Below, one piece after another: positions 9,908 to 19,451 of a DNA stretch of 33,822 nt; positions within the stretch are counted from its first letter, which is position 1, and each line of letters starts with the position of its first letter. Source of the stretch: Patescibacteria group bacterium (GTDB lineage: Bacteria > Patescibacteriota > Minisyncoccia > Minisyncoccales > JAHCRE01). The translations under genes were made by a program, and so were the position numbers. Location: the NCBI GenBank assembly GCA_020148025.1, contig JAHCRH010000007.1, forward strand, positions 1 to 33,822, given 5' to 3'. The notes under the pieces were generated by a model. The model saw only the letters and a program-made list of their open reading frames with translations. It ran no database searches and was not told the origin of the DNA.

Positions 9908-10381
9908 TCAATTTTCTTCTTTTATTATTTGGTCAACCATTTTAATTTCTTCAATTAATCCTTCAACCAAATCATAATTTTTTGCCTCTTCATAAGTAAC
10001 CCAACTATAATTTATATTATCTTTGTCTAACTTCACCGAACCTGCTTTCAAATCACAATAGAAACTTAAAATCACGGTTGGGATTCCATCGGGACGAATA
10101 AAAGTCATATCACAAAGATATTTTAATTTTCCAACCTCTAGGCCTGTCTCTTCTTTTATCTCTCTCCTTAAAGAATTTTCGATTGCAAAATACCAATGCT
10201 CAGAAGTCGTCTTTGGTAAATTAATGTAATCTGAAACTTCTAATCCTCCACCGGGAACCGTCCATTTTCCTGGGAATGCCTTTTTATTCAGGCTGCGCTG
10301 TAATAATAAATATTTACCGTTTTTATGAACAATGGCCGTGGAAACAACCCGATGAAGATCTTTATTTGGAATTTTTGTCAT
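9908..10381 (-). CDS. NUDIX hydrolase
   Basis: Nudix box-like GGGLEVSDYINLPKTTSEHWYFAIENSLRREIKEETGLEVG (long insertion inside). Start trimmed to ATG 10381; upstream MGSNPTPSAS of the ORF track is tRNA-Ser antiframe. Confidence 0.85.
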   Translation of the reverse strand: MTKIPNKDLHRVVSTAIVHKNGKYLLLQRSLNKKAFPGKWTVPGGGLEVSDYINLPKTTSEHWYFAIENSLRREIKEETGLEVGKLKYLCDMTFIRPDGIPTVILSFYCDLKAGSVKLDKDNINYSWVTYEEAKNYDLVEGLIEEIKMVDQIIKEEN

Positions 10382-10386
10382 GGATG

Positions 10387-10473
10387 CGGAAGGGGTGGGA
10401 TTCGAACCCACGGTACTCTTTCGAGTACACTTGCTCTCCAGGCAAGCCGATTAAACCACTCTCGAACCCTTCC
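10387..10473 (-). tRNA. tRNA-Ser (GGA)
   Basis: Minus: GGAAGGG...CTTGC CTGGAGA GCAAG, long variable arm GTACTC gaaa GAGTAC, GTGGG TTCGAAT CCCAC CCCTTCC G. Confidence 0.95.
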
Positions 10474-11004
10474 TTATTTGGGTAAACCTGAAATTATTTT
10501 AACAATATTTGGGTACTGAGCAGTAAGTTTATAATTTAAAACTTTTAAAATGGTTAGGAAATCTAAAATTTCTTCTCTTAGGGTCTCTGAGCCAATAAAG
10601 ATTTCAGCCGCCTCTTCAAGTAAATTCTTAGCATAATTATTTAAAATTTCGAAATCGGCTTTTCCTCTCAGATATTCAACTATTCTTTTGAACTCCTCTC
10701 TATCTAACCAAATCCCCCGACACAAACTACAAAAATCAACGATCACTCGAGAATCACCATAATAAACCTCATAAAGAGGGAGTCTACAGAAAGGACAGAG
10801 TCGCTCTCCAAGATAAATTTTAAATCTCTTTCTATCTTTCCATAAATCAACATCTAACCATCTTAAATTTTCATCCTTTTCATCTTTGGCTAATCTTAAT
10901 TCATCTTCCTCAAACCAAAGGCCAAGACAATTTGGACAATAGTCAATCTCAACATTATAAAAAATAGACTTTTCCAATGTTTTTTTGCAAATAGGACACT
11001 TCAT
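10474..11004 (-). CDS. Two zf-TFIIB-like zinc ribbons protein
   Basis: MKCPICKKTLEKSIFYNVEIDYCPNCLGLWFEEDEL and LCPFCRLPLYEVYYGDSRVIVDFCSLCRGIWLDREEF. ATG at 11004 preferred. Confidence 0.8.
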   Translation of the reverse strand: MKCPICKKTLEKSIFYNVEIDYCPNCLGLWFEEDELRLAKDEKDENLRWLDVDLWKDRKRFKIYLGERLCPFCRLPLYEVYYGDSRVIVDFCSLCRGIWLDREEFKRIVEYLRGKADFEILNNYAKNLLEEAAEIFIGSETLREEILDFLTILKVLNYKLTAQYPNIVKIISGLPK

Positions 11005-11036
11005 AATTAGTAATTTGCAAATTTGCAAATTCAAAA

Positions 11037-11930
11037 TTAAACTTTCATTCCCCTCAGCGCCTTAATTCTATCCCCTGGCGGAGGATGCGTCATGAACAAA
11101 CGGTGAAGCCAGGATTTTCTTTCTCGGCCACGAAAGGGATTAACAATATATAAGTGGGAAGTGGCATCGTTGGCCACCCTTAACGGTGTTTGATCTTTTG
11201 AAATTTTCTCCAAAGCCCTGGTCAACCCTTCAGGATATCTGGTCAAAAGGATCCCGGAAGCATCAGCTAAAAATTCTCTTTTTCTGGAAATAGCCAGTCT
11301 TATCAAGGTAGCGAATAAAGGAGCAAAAATTGCCAAAATTAGGGCAATCAATCCCATGATTGAGCCTTTTTCTCTTCGGCGTCGAGAACCACTTTCCCAA
11401 AAAGAAATTCGAAAGAAAAAGTCAGTCATTAAAACGACCATTCCAACTAAAACTACAATTGCCGTTGCCAGCAGTATATCTCGGTTTCCAATATGAGCCA
11501 ATTCATGAGAAATCACTCCTTCCAATTCCGCTCTCTCTAACTTATCAATTAATCCTTGAGTAACAGCAATTACTGCTCTTTTTGGATCTCTACCGGTAGC
11601 AAAGGCATTTGGCTGTTGTTCATTGATAATGTAAATTTTAGGCAATGGTAAGCCAGCTGTAATACAAAGATTTTCAACAATTCGATATAATTCAGGATTA
11701 TCTCTTTTCTCAATTTTTTTAGCCTTTGTCATTGCCAGAACAATCTTGTCAGAATACCAATAAGCGAAAAAGTTCATTAAAATGCTAAAAATTAGAGCAA
11801 TCCAGAAAATTCCCCAATTTTGAAGGGAATAAGAGATAATCCAGCCGAGGAAGATAATAAAACAAAAAAAGAAAATTAAGTAAAGCCAGGTCTTCCGGAT
11901 ATTTGATTCGGCTAGAGTATAAAGAGTCAT
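11037..11930 (-). CDS. htpX: M48 family metalloprotease HtpX
   Basis: VISHELAHIGNRD zinc site, four hydrophobic segments, FLADASG. Confidence 0.95.
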   Translation of the reverse strand: MTLYTLAESNIRKTWLYLIFFFCFIIFLGWIISYSLQNWGIFWIALIFSILMNFFAYWYSDKIVLAMTKAKKIEKRDNPELYRIVENLCITAGLPLPKIYIINEQQPNAFATGRDPKRAVIAVTQGLIDKLERAELEGVISHELAHIGNRDILLATAIVVLVGMVVLMTDFFFRISFWESGSRRRREKGSIMGLIALILAIFAPLFATLIRLAISRKREFLADASGILLTRYPEGLTRALEKISKDQTPLRVANDATSHLYIVNPFRGRERKSWLHRLFMTHPPPGDRIKALRGMKV

Positions 11931-11934
11931 ATCT

Positions 11935-12477
11935 CTAAAATTTTACTTTTACTGGTTCTCTGGCTATCCCTTCTATTTCAAAGAAATCTCTTTTTTCAAA
12001 ACGGAAAATTTGAGCAATAATATTTACCGGAAAACTCTCTATCTTAATATTTAAATCTCTAACATTTCCGTTGTAAAATCTTCTGGCTGCCTGAATTTTA
12101 TCTTCAGTATCTCTTAACTCTCTTTGTAATTCCAAGAAGTTTTCCGAAGCTCTTAATTTGGGATAATTCTCAGCCACCGCAAAAAGAGTTTTTAAAGTTC
12201 CAGAAAGAAAATTTTCTGCTTCTGAATGCTCCTTCATTGTCTTAGCTCCCATTGCTCTTGTTCTAGCTTCAGTTACTTTTTCAAACACCCCTTTTTCATG
12301 GCTAGCGTAACCTTTTACTGTTTCAACCAAATTGGGAATTAAATCATATCTTCTTCTTAACTGAACGTCAATATCTGCCCAGGCCTCTTTAGCCCGATTT
12401 TTGAGAGTAATTAAACGATTATAGGTGAAAATCAGCCATAAAATAATGATAGCTAGAATAATCCAAAGGATGGTCAT
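11935..12477 (-). CDS. lemA: LemA family protein
   Basis: YNRLITLKNRAKEAWADIDVQLRRRYDLIPNLVETVKGYASHEKGVFEKVTEAR. Confidence 0.95.
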   Translation of the reverse strand: MTILWIILAIIILWLIFTYNRLITLKNRAKEAWADIDVQLRRRYDLIPNLVETVKGYASHEKGVFEKVTEARTRAMGAKTMKEHSEAENFLSGTLKTLFAVAENYPKLRASENFLELQRELRDTEDKIQAARRFYNGNVRDLNIKIESFPVNIIAQIFRFEKRDFFEIEGIAREPVKVKF

Positions 12478-12500
12478 AAATTTTTAAACAAAGACATTAA

Positions 12501-12531
12501 AGAAGACTTTTAATCTTTTTAAAAATCTTCT
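12501..12531 (-). terminator. Possible terminator hairpin downstream of groEL
   Basis: AGAAGACTTTT / AAAAATCTTCT imperfect stem; T-tract weak. Confidence 0.4.
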
Positions 12532-12576
12532 ATTTAATGAATTGTTAATTATTATTAATGTTTTGAGTATTGTTTA

Positions 12577-14436
<1,860 letters not shown>

Positions 14437-14442
14437 AAACGA

Positions 14443-14733
14443 TTATTTTAAAATTGCTAATATATCCTCTTCTTTGGCGATAAGGTACTCTTTATCATTA
14501 ATTTTGATTTCTGTTGGTCCATATTTAGTAAAAAGAACAATATCTCCTTTTTTTACTTCCAAAGGAATAATTTTGCCCGAGGAGGTCTTTTTGCCCGGTC
14601 CTACAGCAATCACCTTTCCTTGTTCTGGTTTTTCTTTCTCAGCCGTTTCTGGAAGTAAAATCCCAGTTTTAGTTCTCTCCTCTTGCTTCATTGGTTCAAT
14701 AAGAATGTGATTAGACAAAGGTTTTATTTTCAT
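14443..14733 (-). CDS. groES: Co-chaperonin GroES
   Basis: MKIKPLSNHILIEPMKQEERTKTGILLPETAEKEKPEQGKVIAVGPG. Confidence 0.97.
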   Translation of the reverse strand: MKIKPLSNHILIEPMKQEERTKTGILLPETAEKEKPEQGKVIAVGPGKKTSSGKIIPLEVKKGDIVLFTKYGPTEIKINDKEYLIAKEEDILAILK

Positions 14734-14756
14734 ATATTTTGTTTTTATAAACTATG

Positions 14757-14783
14757 TTAGCAGTTTTGACCTTTGATTGCTAA
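14757..14783 (-). promoter_or_regulatory. CIRCE element (HrcA operator) upstream of groES
   Basis: Plus: TTAGCAGTT-TTGACCTTT-GATTGCTAA; 15 of 18 arm positions match TTAGCACTC-N9-GAGTGCTAA with exact N9 spacing. Confidence 0.85.
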
Positions 14784-14795
14784 TTCTATATTTAG

Positions 14796-14823
14796 ATTTT
14801 AGAAAATATAAAGCATTTGTCAA
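14796..14823 (-). promoter_or_regulatory. Sigma-70-type promoter for groESL
   Basis: Minus: TTGACA (14823-14818), 16-nt spacer, TAAAAT (14801-14796), just upstream of the CIRCE. Confidence 0.7.
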
Positions 14824-14878
14824 GCTATTAAAACTTTTTAGATGTTTGACATCAACAACCATTATTATTTGAGCGAAA

Positions 14879-17800
14879 TCAAAGAACCTTACCAGCGAAG
14901 ACTTTTCTCAGATATTTACCAGTGTAAGATTTGCGGTTTTCAGCTATCTCAGGGGGAGCACCCTCAGCTATAATTTGCCCCCCTTCGTCTCCTCCTTCTG
15001 GTCCCAAATCTATAATCCAATCTGCGTTACGAATAATGGAGAGATTATGTTCAGTAACCAATATCGTATTTCCTTTATCTACCAGACTTTTTAAAACAAA
15101 AATCAATTTTTTAATGTCATCTAAATGAAGACCAGTGGTTGGTTCATCTAAAATATAGAGAGTCTTTCCAGTGGCTTTTTTTGAAAGTTCAGTGGCTAAT
15201 TTTACTCTCTGGGCCTCGCCTCCGGACAAAGAAGGAGCCGGCTGGCCTAATTGAATATAACCCAAACCGACATCATATAAAGTTTTCAATTTATGATAGA
15301 TACTGGGAATGTTTTTGAAAAAATTTAGGGCTTCCTCAACTGTCATTTCTAAAACTTCAGCAATATTTTTTCCTTTATATTCAATATTTAGCGTTTCCTT
15401 GTTGAATCTTTTTCCTTTACATTCTTGACATTCAATATAAATATCAGGTAAAAAATACATTTCAATTTTGATCTGGCCCTGACCCTGACAGACTTCGCAT
15501 CTTCCTCCTTTAACATTGAAACTAAAACGCCCTGGTCGATACCCTCTGATTCTGGCTTCTCTGGTTTTTGAAAAAAGATCTCTGATATAAGAAAAAACTC
15601 CGGTATAGGTTGCCGGATTTGATCTGGGGGTCCTGCCAATTGGAGACTGATCTACTAAAACCACTTTATCCAAAAATTCTGTTCCAATTAATTCTTTAAA
15701 TCTTCCTGGCTCCTCTTTAGCTTTATAAAATTTTCTCATCAGGGCCTTGGCTAAAATATCATTCATTAGAGAACTCTTGCCTGATCCCGAAACCCCAGTA
15801 ATACAAACGAATTTCCCTAAAGGAATTTTAACATCAATGTTTTTAAGGTTGTGCTCGGCTGCTTTTTTAATTATTAAATGATTATTCTCTGTTGCTTGCC
15901 CGCCTGCTCGCCTCGCTGAAGCTCCGGCGGAGCGGGCCGGCGAGGCAGGTCGCTTGTCGCTTGTCGCTTTAATCTCAACTTTTTTTCTCCCTGACAAATA
16001 ATCTCCAGTAAGGGTTTTAGCTTTCAACAATTGTTTTGGTGTTCCTTCAAATATGATTTTACCACCATGTTTTCCTGCTCCTGGCCCAATATCGATTACC
16101 CAATCTGCAGCAAAAATTGTTTGGGGGTCATGCTCACACAAAATTACTGTGTTTCCCAAATCTCTCAATTTTTTCAAGGCTCCAATCAACCTTTCTTGAT
16201 CTCTAAGATGAAGGCCAATTGAAGGTTCGTCTAAAATGTACAAAACTCCAGTTAATTGAGAACCTAACTGAGTAGCCAATCTTATTCTCTGCTCTTCTCC
16301 AGCCGATAAAGTTTCAGCCTTTCGATTTAAAGTTAAATAATCCAAACCAACATCAATTAGAAATTGGAGTCTTTTAATAATTTCCTTAACAATTGGTTGG
16401 GCAATCCCGCGCTCATTGGGGTTTAGGGTATAGGGTTTAGGGTATAGTAATTTTTCGAAAAGTTTTTTTATTTTTCCTATTGAAGTTTTAACGATTTCAT
16501 TTATTGATTTTTTGGCCACAGTCACTGCTAAGGCTTCAGGTTTTAACCTTCTTCCCTGGCAGTCTTCACACTTCTTTTTTATCATATATTGCTCAATTTC
16601 CTTGCGGGTATATTCTGAATCAGTCTCTTGATATCTTCTTTGGAGATAAGGAATAACCCCCTCATATTTAGATATTAGATGTTGGATGTTAGATGTTAGG
16701 TGTTTAGAGTTAGGTATTGGGGGCTTTTCTCCATAGAGGATTAAGTTAATATTTTTTTGAGAAAGTTCTTTAATCGGAACATCTAAAGAAAAAATATATT
16801 GCTCAGATAACTCAGAAAGTTGCCACCAAAAATAACTTTGTCTTCCTAATTTATGGGAAGCTCTCATCCAGGGCCGAATTGCCCCCTCAGCTATTGATAA
16901 ATTTGGATTGGGAATGACAAGAGATTGGGCAACTTCCAGTTTTTCTCCAAGTCCCTGGCAGGCTGGGCAAGCTCCGTAAGGAGAATTAAACGAAAAAAGT
17001 CGAGGCTCCAATTCTGGAAGGGAAATTCCACATTCCTCGCAGGCAAAGTGCTCACTGAATATTATGTCTTTTGACTTTTGACTTTTGCTTGCCCGCCGAA
17101 GCCTTGGCGAAGGCGAGACTTTTGACCCCGCACCAGAAAGTCTGTTTCGGTTCGGGGCATGCTTTAAACTTGCGATAACAACTCCTTTTCCTAATTTTAA
17201 TGCTGTTTCTAAAGAATCAACTAATCTCGATCTATCCAAATCTTTATCGATTATTAATCTATCAACAACCACCTCAATATTGTGTTTTTTCTTTCGATCT
17301 AATTTCAGCTCCAGAGCTCCTTCAATCCGGTGTAAAATTCCATCAACTCTTATCCGGATAAATCCCGACCTCTGGATTTCCTCTATTAAGCCCCGGTGCT
17401 CTCCCTTTCGACCCCTAACAACTGGACCCAAAATCAAAATCTCAGTTCTTTTCGGCCCGCCTCGGCGAAGACAGCGAGTCGAGGCAGGCAATTCCAGAAT
17501 TTGTTCAACTATTTGATCAATGGTCTGACGGCTAACTGATTTTTTACATTTTGGACAATGGGGTTTGCCTATTCGGGCAAATAAAAGGCGGAGGTAGTCG
17601 TATATCTCCGTAATTGTTCCAACAGTAGAACGAGGATTATGAGCTGCTTTTCTTTGATCAATTGAGATGGCAGGAGATATTCCTTCAATTTTATCAACTT
17701 CTGGTTTATCCATCACTCCTAAAAATTGTCGGGCATAAGCTGATAAACTCTCAACATATCTTCTTTGGCCTTCAGCATAAAGAGTGTCAAAAGCCAAAGA

Positions 17801-17920
17801 ACTCTTGCCTGAACCTGAAATTCCAGTAATGACTACCAGTTTGTTCTTTGGTATGTCAACATTAATATTCTTTAGGTTGTGAACCTTAGCTCCACGAATC
17901 TTAATGACTTTGTTTTCCAT
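14879..17920 (-). CDS. uvrA: Excinuclease ABC subunit A with several repeat-derived in-frame insertions
   Basis: MENKVIKIRGAKVHNLKNINVDIPKNKLVVITGISGSGKSSLAFDTLYAEGQRRYVESLSAYARQFLG; ATG 17920 preferred over 17959. Confidence 0.97.
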   Translation of the reverse strand: MENKVIKIRGAKVHNLKNINVDIPKNKLVVITGISGSGKSSLAFDTLYAEGQRRYVESLSAYARQFLGVMDKPEVDKIEGISPAISIDQRKAAHNPRSTVGTITEIYDYLRLLFARIGKPHCPKCKKSVSRQTIDQIVEQILELPASTRCLRRGGPKRTEILILGPVVRGRKGEHRGLIEEIQRSGFIRIRVDGILHRIEGALELKLDRKKKHNIEVVVDRLIIDKDLDRSRLVDSLETALKLGKGVVIASLKHAPNRNRLSGAGSKVSPSPRLRRASKSQKSKDIIFSEHFACEECGISLPELEPRLFSFNSPYGACPACQGLGEKLEVAQSLVIPNPNLSIAEGAIRPWMRASHKLGRQSYFWWQLSELSEQYIFSLDVPIKELSQKNINLILYGEKPPIPNSKHLTSNIQHLISKYEGVIPYLQRRYQETDSEYTRKEIEQYMIKKKCEDCQGRRLKPEALAVTVAKKSINEIVKTSIGKIKKLFEKLLYPKPYTLNPNERGIAQPIVKEIIKRLQFLIDVGLDYLTLNRKAETLSAGEEQRIRLATQLGSQLTGVLYILDEPSIGLHLRDQERLIGALKKLRDLGNTVILCEHDPQTIFAADWVIDIGPGAGKHGGKIIFEGTPKQLLKAKTLTGDYLSGRKKVEIKATSDKRPASPARSAGASARRAGGQATENNHLIIKKAAEHNLKNIDVKIPLGKFVCITGVSGSGKSSLMNDILAKALMRKFYKAKEEPGRFKELIGTEFLDKVVLVDQSPIGRTPRSNPATYTGVFSYIRDLFSKTREARIRGYRPGRFSFNVKGGRCEVCQGQGQIKIEMYFLPDIYIECQECKGKRFNKETLNIEYKGKNIAEVLEMTVEEALNFFKNIPSIYHKLKTLYDVGLGYIQLGQPAPSLSGGEAQRVKLATELSKKATGKTLYILDEPTTGLHLDDIKKLIFVLKSLVDKGNTILVTEHNLSIIRNADWIIDLGPEGGDEGGQIIAEGAPPEIAENRKSYTGKYLRKVFAGKVL
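15894..15970. repeat. GC-rich palindrome plus heptamer array (TCGCTTG)3 inside uvrA
   Basis: TTGCTTGCCCGCCTGCTCGCC...GCTCCGGCGGAGC...GGCGAGGCAGG followed by TCGCTTG TCGCTTG TCGCTTT. Confidence 0.85.
16421..16448. repeat. Heptamer array GTTTAGG/GTATAGG x4 inside uvrA
   Basis: GTTTAGG GTATAGG GTTTAGG GTATAGT; encodes LLYPKPYTLNPN on minus. Confidence 0.9.
16670..16718. repeat. Heptamer array (7 units) inside uvrA
   Basis: AGATATT AGATGTT GGATGTT AGATGTT AGGTGTT TAGAGTT AGGTATT; encodes NSKHLTSNIQHLISK. Confidence 0.9.
17066..17130. repeat. Heptamer array (GACTTTT) interrupted by a 30-nt GC-rich palindrome inside uvrA
   Basis: GTCTTTT GACTTTT GACTTTT [GCTTGCCCGCCGAAGCCTTGGCGAAGGCGA] GACTTTT GACCCCG. 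Confidence 0.85.
17455..17489. repeat. GC-rich palindrome inside uvrA
   Basis: GCCCGCCTCG-gcgaagacagcgagt-CGAGGCAGGC, 10-bp arms with one mismatch. Confidence 0.8.
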
Positions 17921-18023
17921 AAAGGTTATTATACCCAAAATTTCAAAGAATTTCAACAAGCCATCTATCTAACAAATCTAATTGAAAAATTATCAATTTC
18001 AAGTTAAAATCGGATTATTGGAC

Positions 18024-19430
18024 ATGAAAAAGTTTAGATTTTTAAAAAAGGTGGGGATTAAAAAACTTCCTAAAAAGCCAGGGGTTTATTGCTTCAAGGA
18101 AAAGAAAATTTTATATGTTGGCAAGGCGGCAAATATCCAAGATAGAGTAAAAAATCACTTCCAGCGACCAGAATTCAAAGAAAGTATTTTTTTAGATAAG
18201 GTTAGAAAAATAGGTTTTATTGAAACCGATTCTGAAATTGAGGCTTTAATCCTGGAAGCAAATTTAATCAAAAAATGCCAACCAAAATATAATGTTGTCT
18301 GGCGAGATGATAAAAATTATTTCTATGTTGGAATAACAAAACCTGCCCGCCATCGGCCTAAGCCTCAGGCTTTGGCAGGCGGGGAAGATTTCCCCCTGGT
18401 TTTCATAACACATCAACCTAAAAAACTATACCCTAAACCCTACACACTAAACCCTGAATTCGTTGGTCCTTTCGTTGATGGTAGGGCTTTGAAGCAAACT
18501 CTAAGAATTTTAAGAAAAATTTTTCCTTATAGAACTTGCTGTGTGGGAACAGTGGGCAAAACCTTACCCAAAAGACCCTGTCTCTGGTATCAGTTAGATC
18601 GTTGTCCAGCTCCTTGCTTGTTGGAATCCCCGAAGGAAAGCCTTCGGCTTCCTACGGGGCAAGCAAAACTTAGTTCTCAAATTCCTGGACTAAGAGAAAA
18701 AATTAAGAGGGAATGTCAAAAAAATGCCAAAAATCTCCTCAAAATTCTCCAAGGAAAAAGAATTCAGGTTTTAAGAAATTTAAAAAAAGAAGTGAAGGGC
18801 TTGTCTAATTTGCAAGAATTTGAAAGAGCAGCTAAAATCAGGGATAAAATTTTTGCTTTGGAAAAGATTCTCAATAATGCAAAAATTTTTGAAGTTCAAA
18901 AGGCAGAAATTAAATATTCAGAGATTGAAAAAGGATTAAAAAAAATCTTAAAAACTAAAAAGAAAATAAAAAGAATTGAGGCCTATGATGTTTCAAATAT
19001 TTCTGGAAAGTTAGCTACTGGTTCAATGATAACATTTATTAGAGGCCTGGTAGCTAAGGAATTTTATCGAAAATTCAAAATCAAAATTTCAGGTAAGTCA
19101 GACGATGTGGCCATGTTAAAAGAATGTTTAATTCGAAGATTTAAACATTCCGAATGGGGTAAGCCGGATTTAATCCTAATTGATGGGGGGAAAGCTCAAT
19201 TAAATGCAGCTCTTAGCTGTTTAACATCGGAAGTTAAACATGTTGAGGTTGTGGCAATTGCCAAAAAGAAAAATGAACTTTATCTCGAGAATAGGAAAAA
19301 GCCTATCTTATTGAAAAGTCTTCCTAGAGAAATTTTTAATTTGATCTTACAATTGCGTGACGAAGCTCACCGATTTGCGATTTCTTATCATAGAAAATTA
19401 AGGAAGGAAAAAATGTTGACTAGGGATTAA
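18024..19430 (+). CDS. uvrC: Excinuclease ABC subunit C, apparently lacking C-terminal (HhH)2, with repeat-derived insertions
   Basis: GIY-YIG PGVYCFKEKKILYVGKAANIQDRVKNHF; RNase H-like DVSNISG...LILIDGGKAQLNA...RDEAHRFAISYHRK. ATG 18024 preferred over 17982. Confidence 0.94.
   Translation: MKKFRFLKKVGIKKLPKKPGVYCFKEKKILYVGKAANIQDRVKNHFQRPEFKESIFLDKVRKIGFIETDSEIEALILEANLIKKCQPKYNVVWRDDKNYFYVGITKPARHRPKPQALAGGEDFPLVFITHQPKKLYPKPYTLNPEFVGPFVDGRALKQTLRILRKIFPYRTCCVGTVGKTLPKRPCLWYQLDRCPAPCLLESPKESLRLPTGQAKLSSQIPGLREKIKRECQKNAKNLLKILQGKRIQVLRNLKKEVKGLSNLQEFERAAKIRDKIFALEKILNNAKIFEVQKAEIKYSEIEKGLKKILKTKKKIKRIEAYDVSNISGKLATGSMITFIRGLVAKEFYRKFKIKISGKSDDVAMLKECLIRRFKHSEWGKPDLILIDGGKAQLNAALSCLTSEVKHVEVVAIAKKKNELYLENRKKPILLKSLPREIFNLILQLRDEAHRFAISYHRKLRKEKMLTRD
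18342..18384. repeat. GC-rich palindrome inside uvrC
   Basis: CCTGCCCGCCATCGGCCTAAGCCTCAGGCTTTGGCAGGCGGGG; core AAGCCTcAGGCTT, outer CCCGCC/GGCGGG. Confidence 0.8.
18426..18453. repeat. Heptamer array CTATACC/CTAAACC x4 inside uvrC
   Basis: CTATACC CTAAACC CTACACA CTAAACC; encodes LYPKPYTLNPE. Confidence 0.9.
18614..18666. repeat. Palindromic repeat with TTGCTTG/CAAGCAA ends inside uvrC
   Basis: TTGCTTG ttggaat CCCCGAAGGAAAGCC ttc GGCTTCCTACGGGG CAAGCAA; encodes ESPKESLRLPTGQAK. Confidence 0.75.
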
Positions 19431-19451
19431 ATATTTGCTATCTTCAATATT

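Noticed and set aside
10276-10519. ORFs 10276-10485 and 10325-10519 (+)
   Set aside because: Antisense to NUDIX and tRNA-Ser; peptide GWDSNPRYSFEYTCSPGKP is a typical tRNA antisense artefact.
16421-16448. Telomere-like TTTAGGG repeats as a real telomere or linear end
   Set aside because: Only four degenerate units, internal to uvrA and in frame; other arrays share the period but not the sequence.
17085-17516. ORF 17085-17516 (+) as a gene
   Set aside because: Antisense to uvrA insertions; low-complexity product with no domain.
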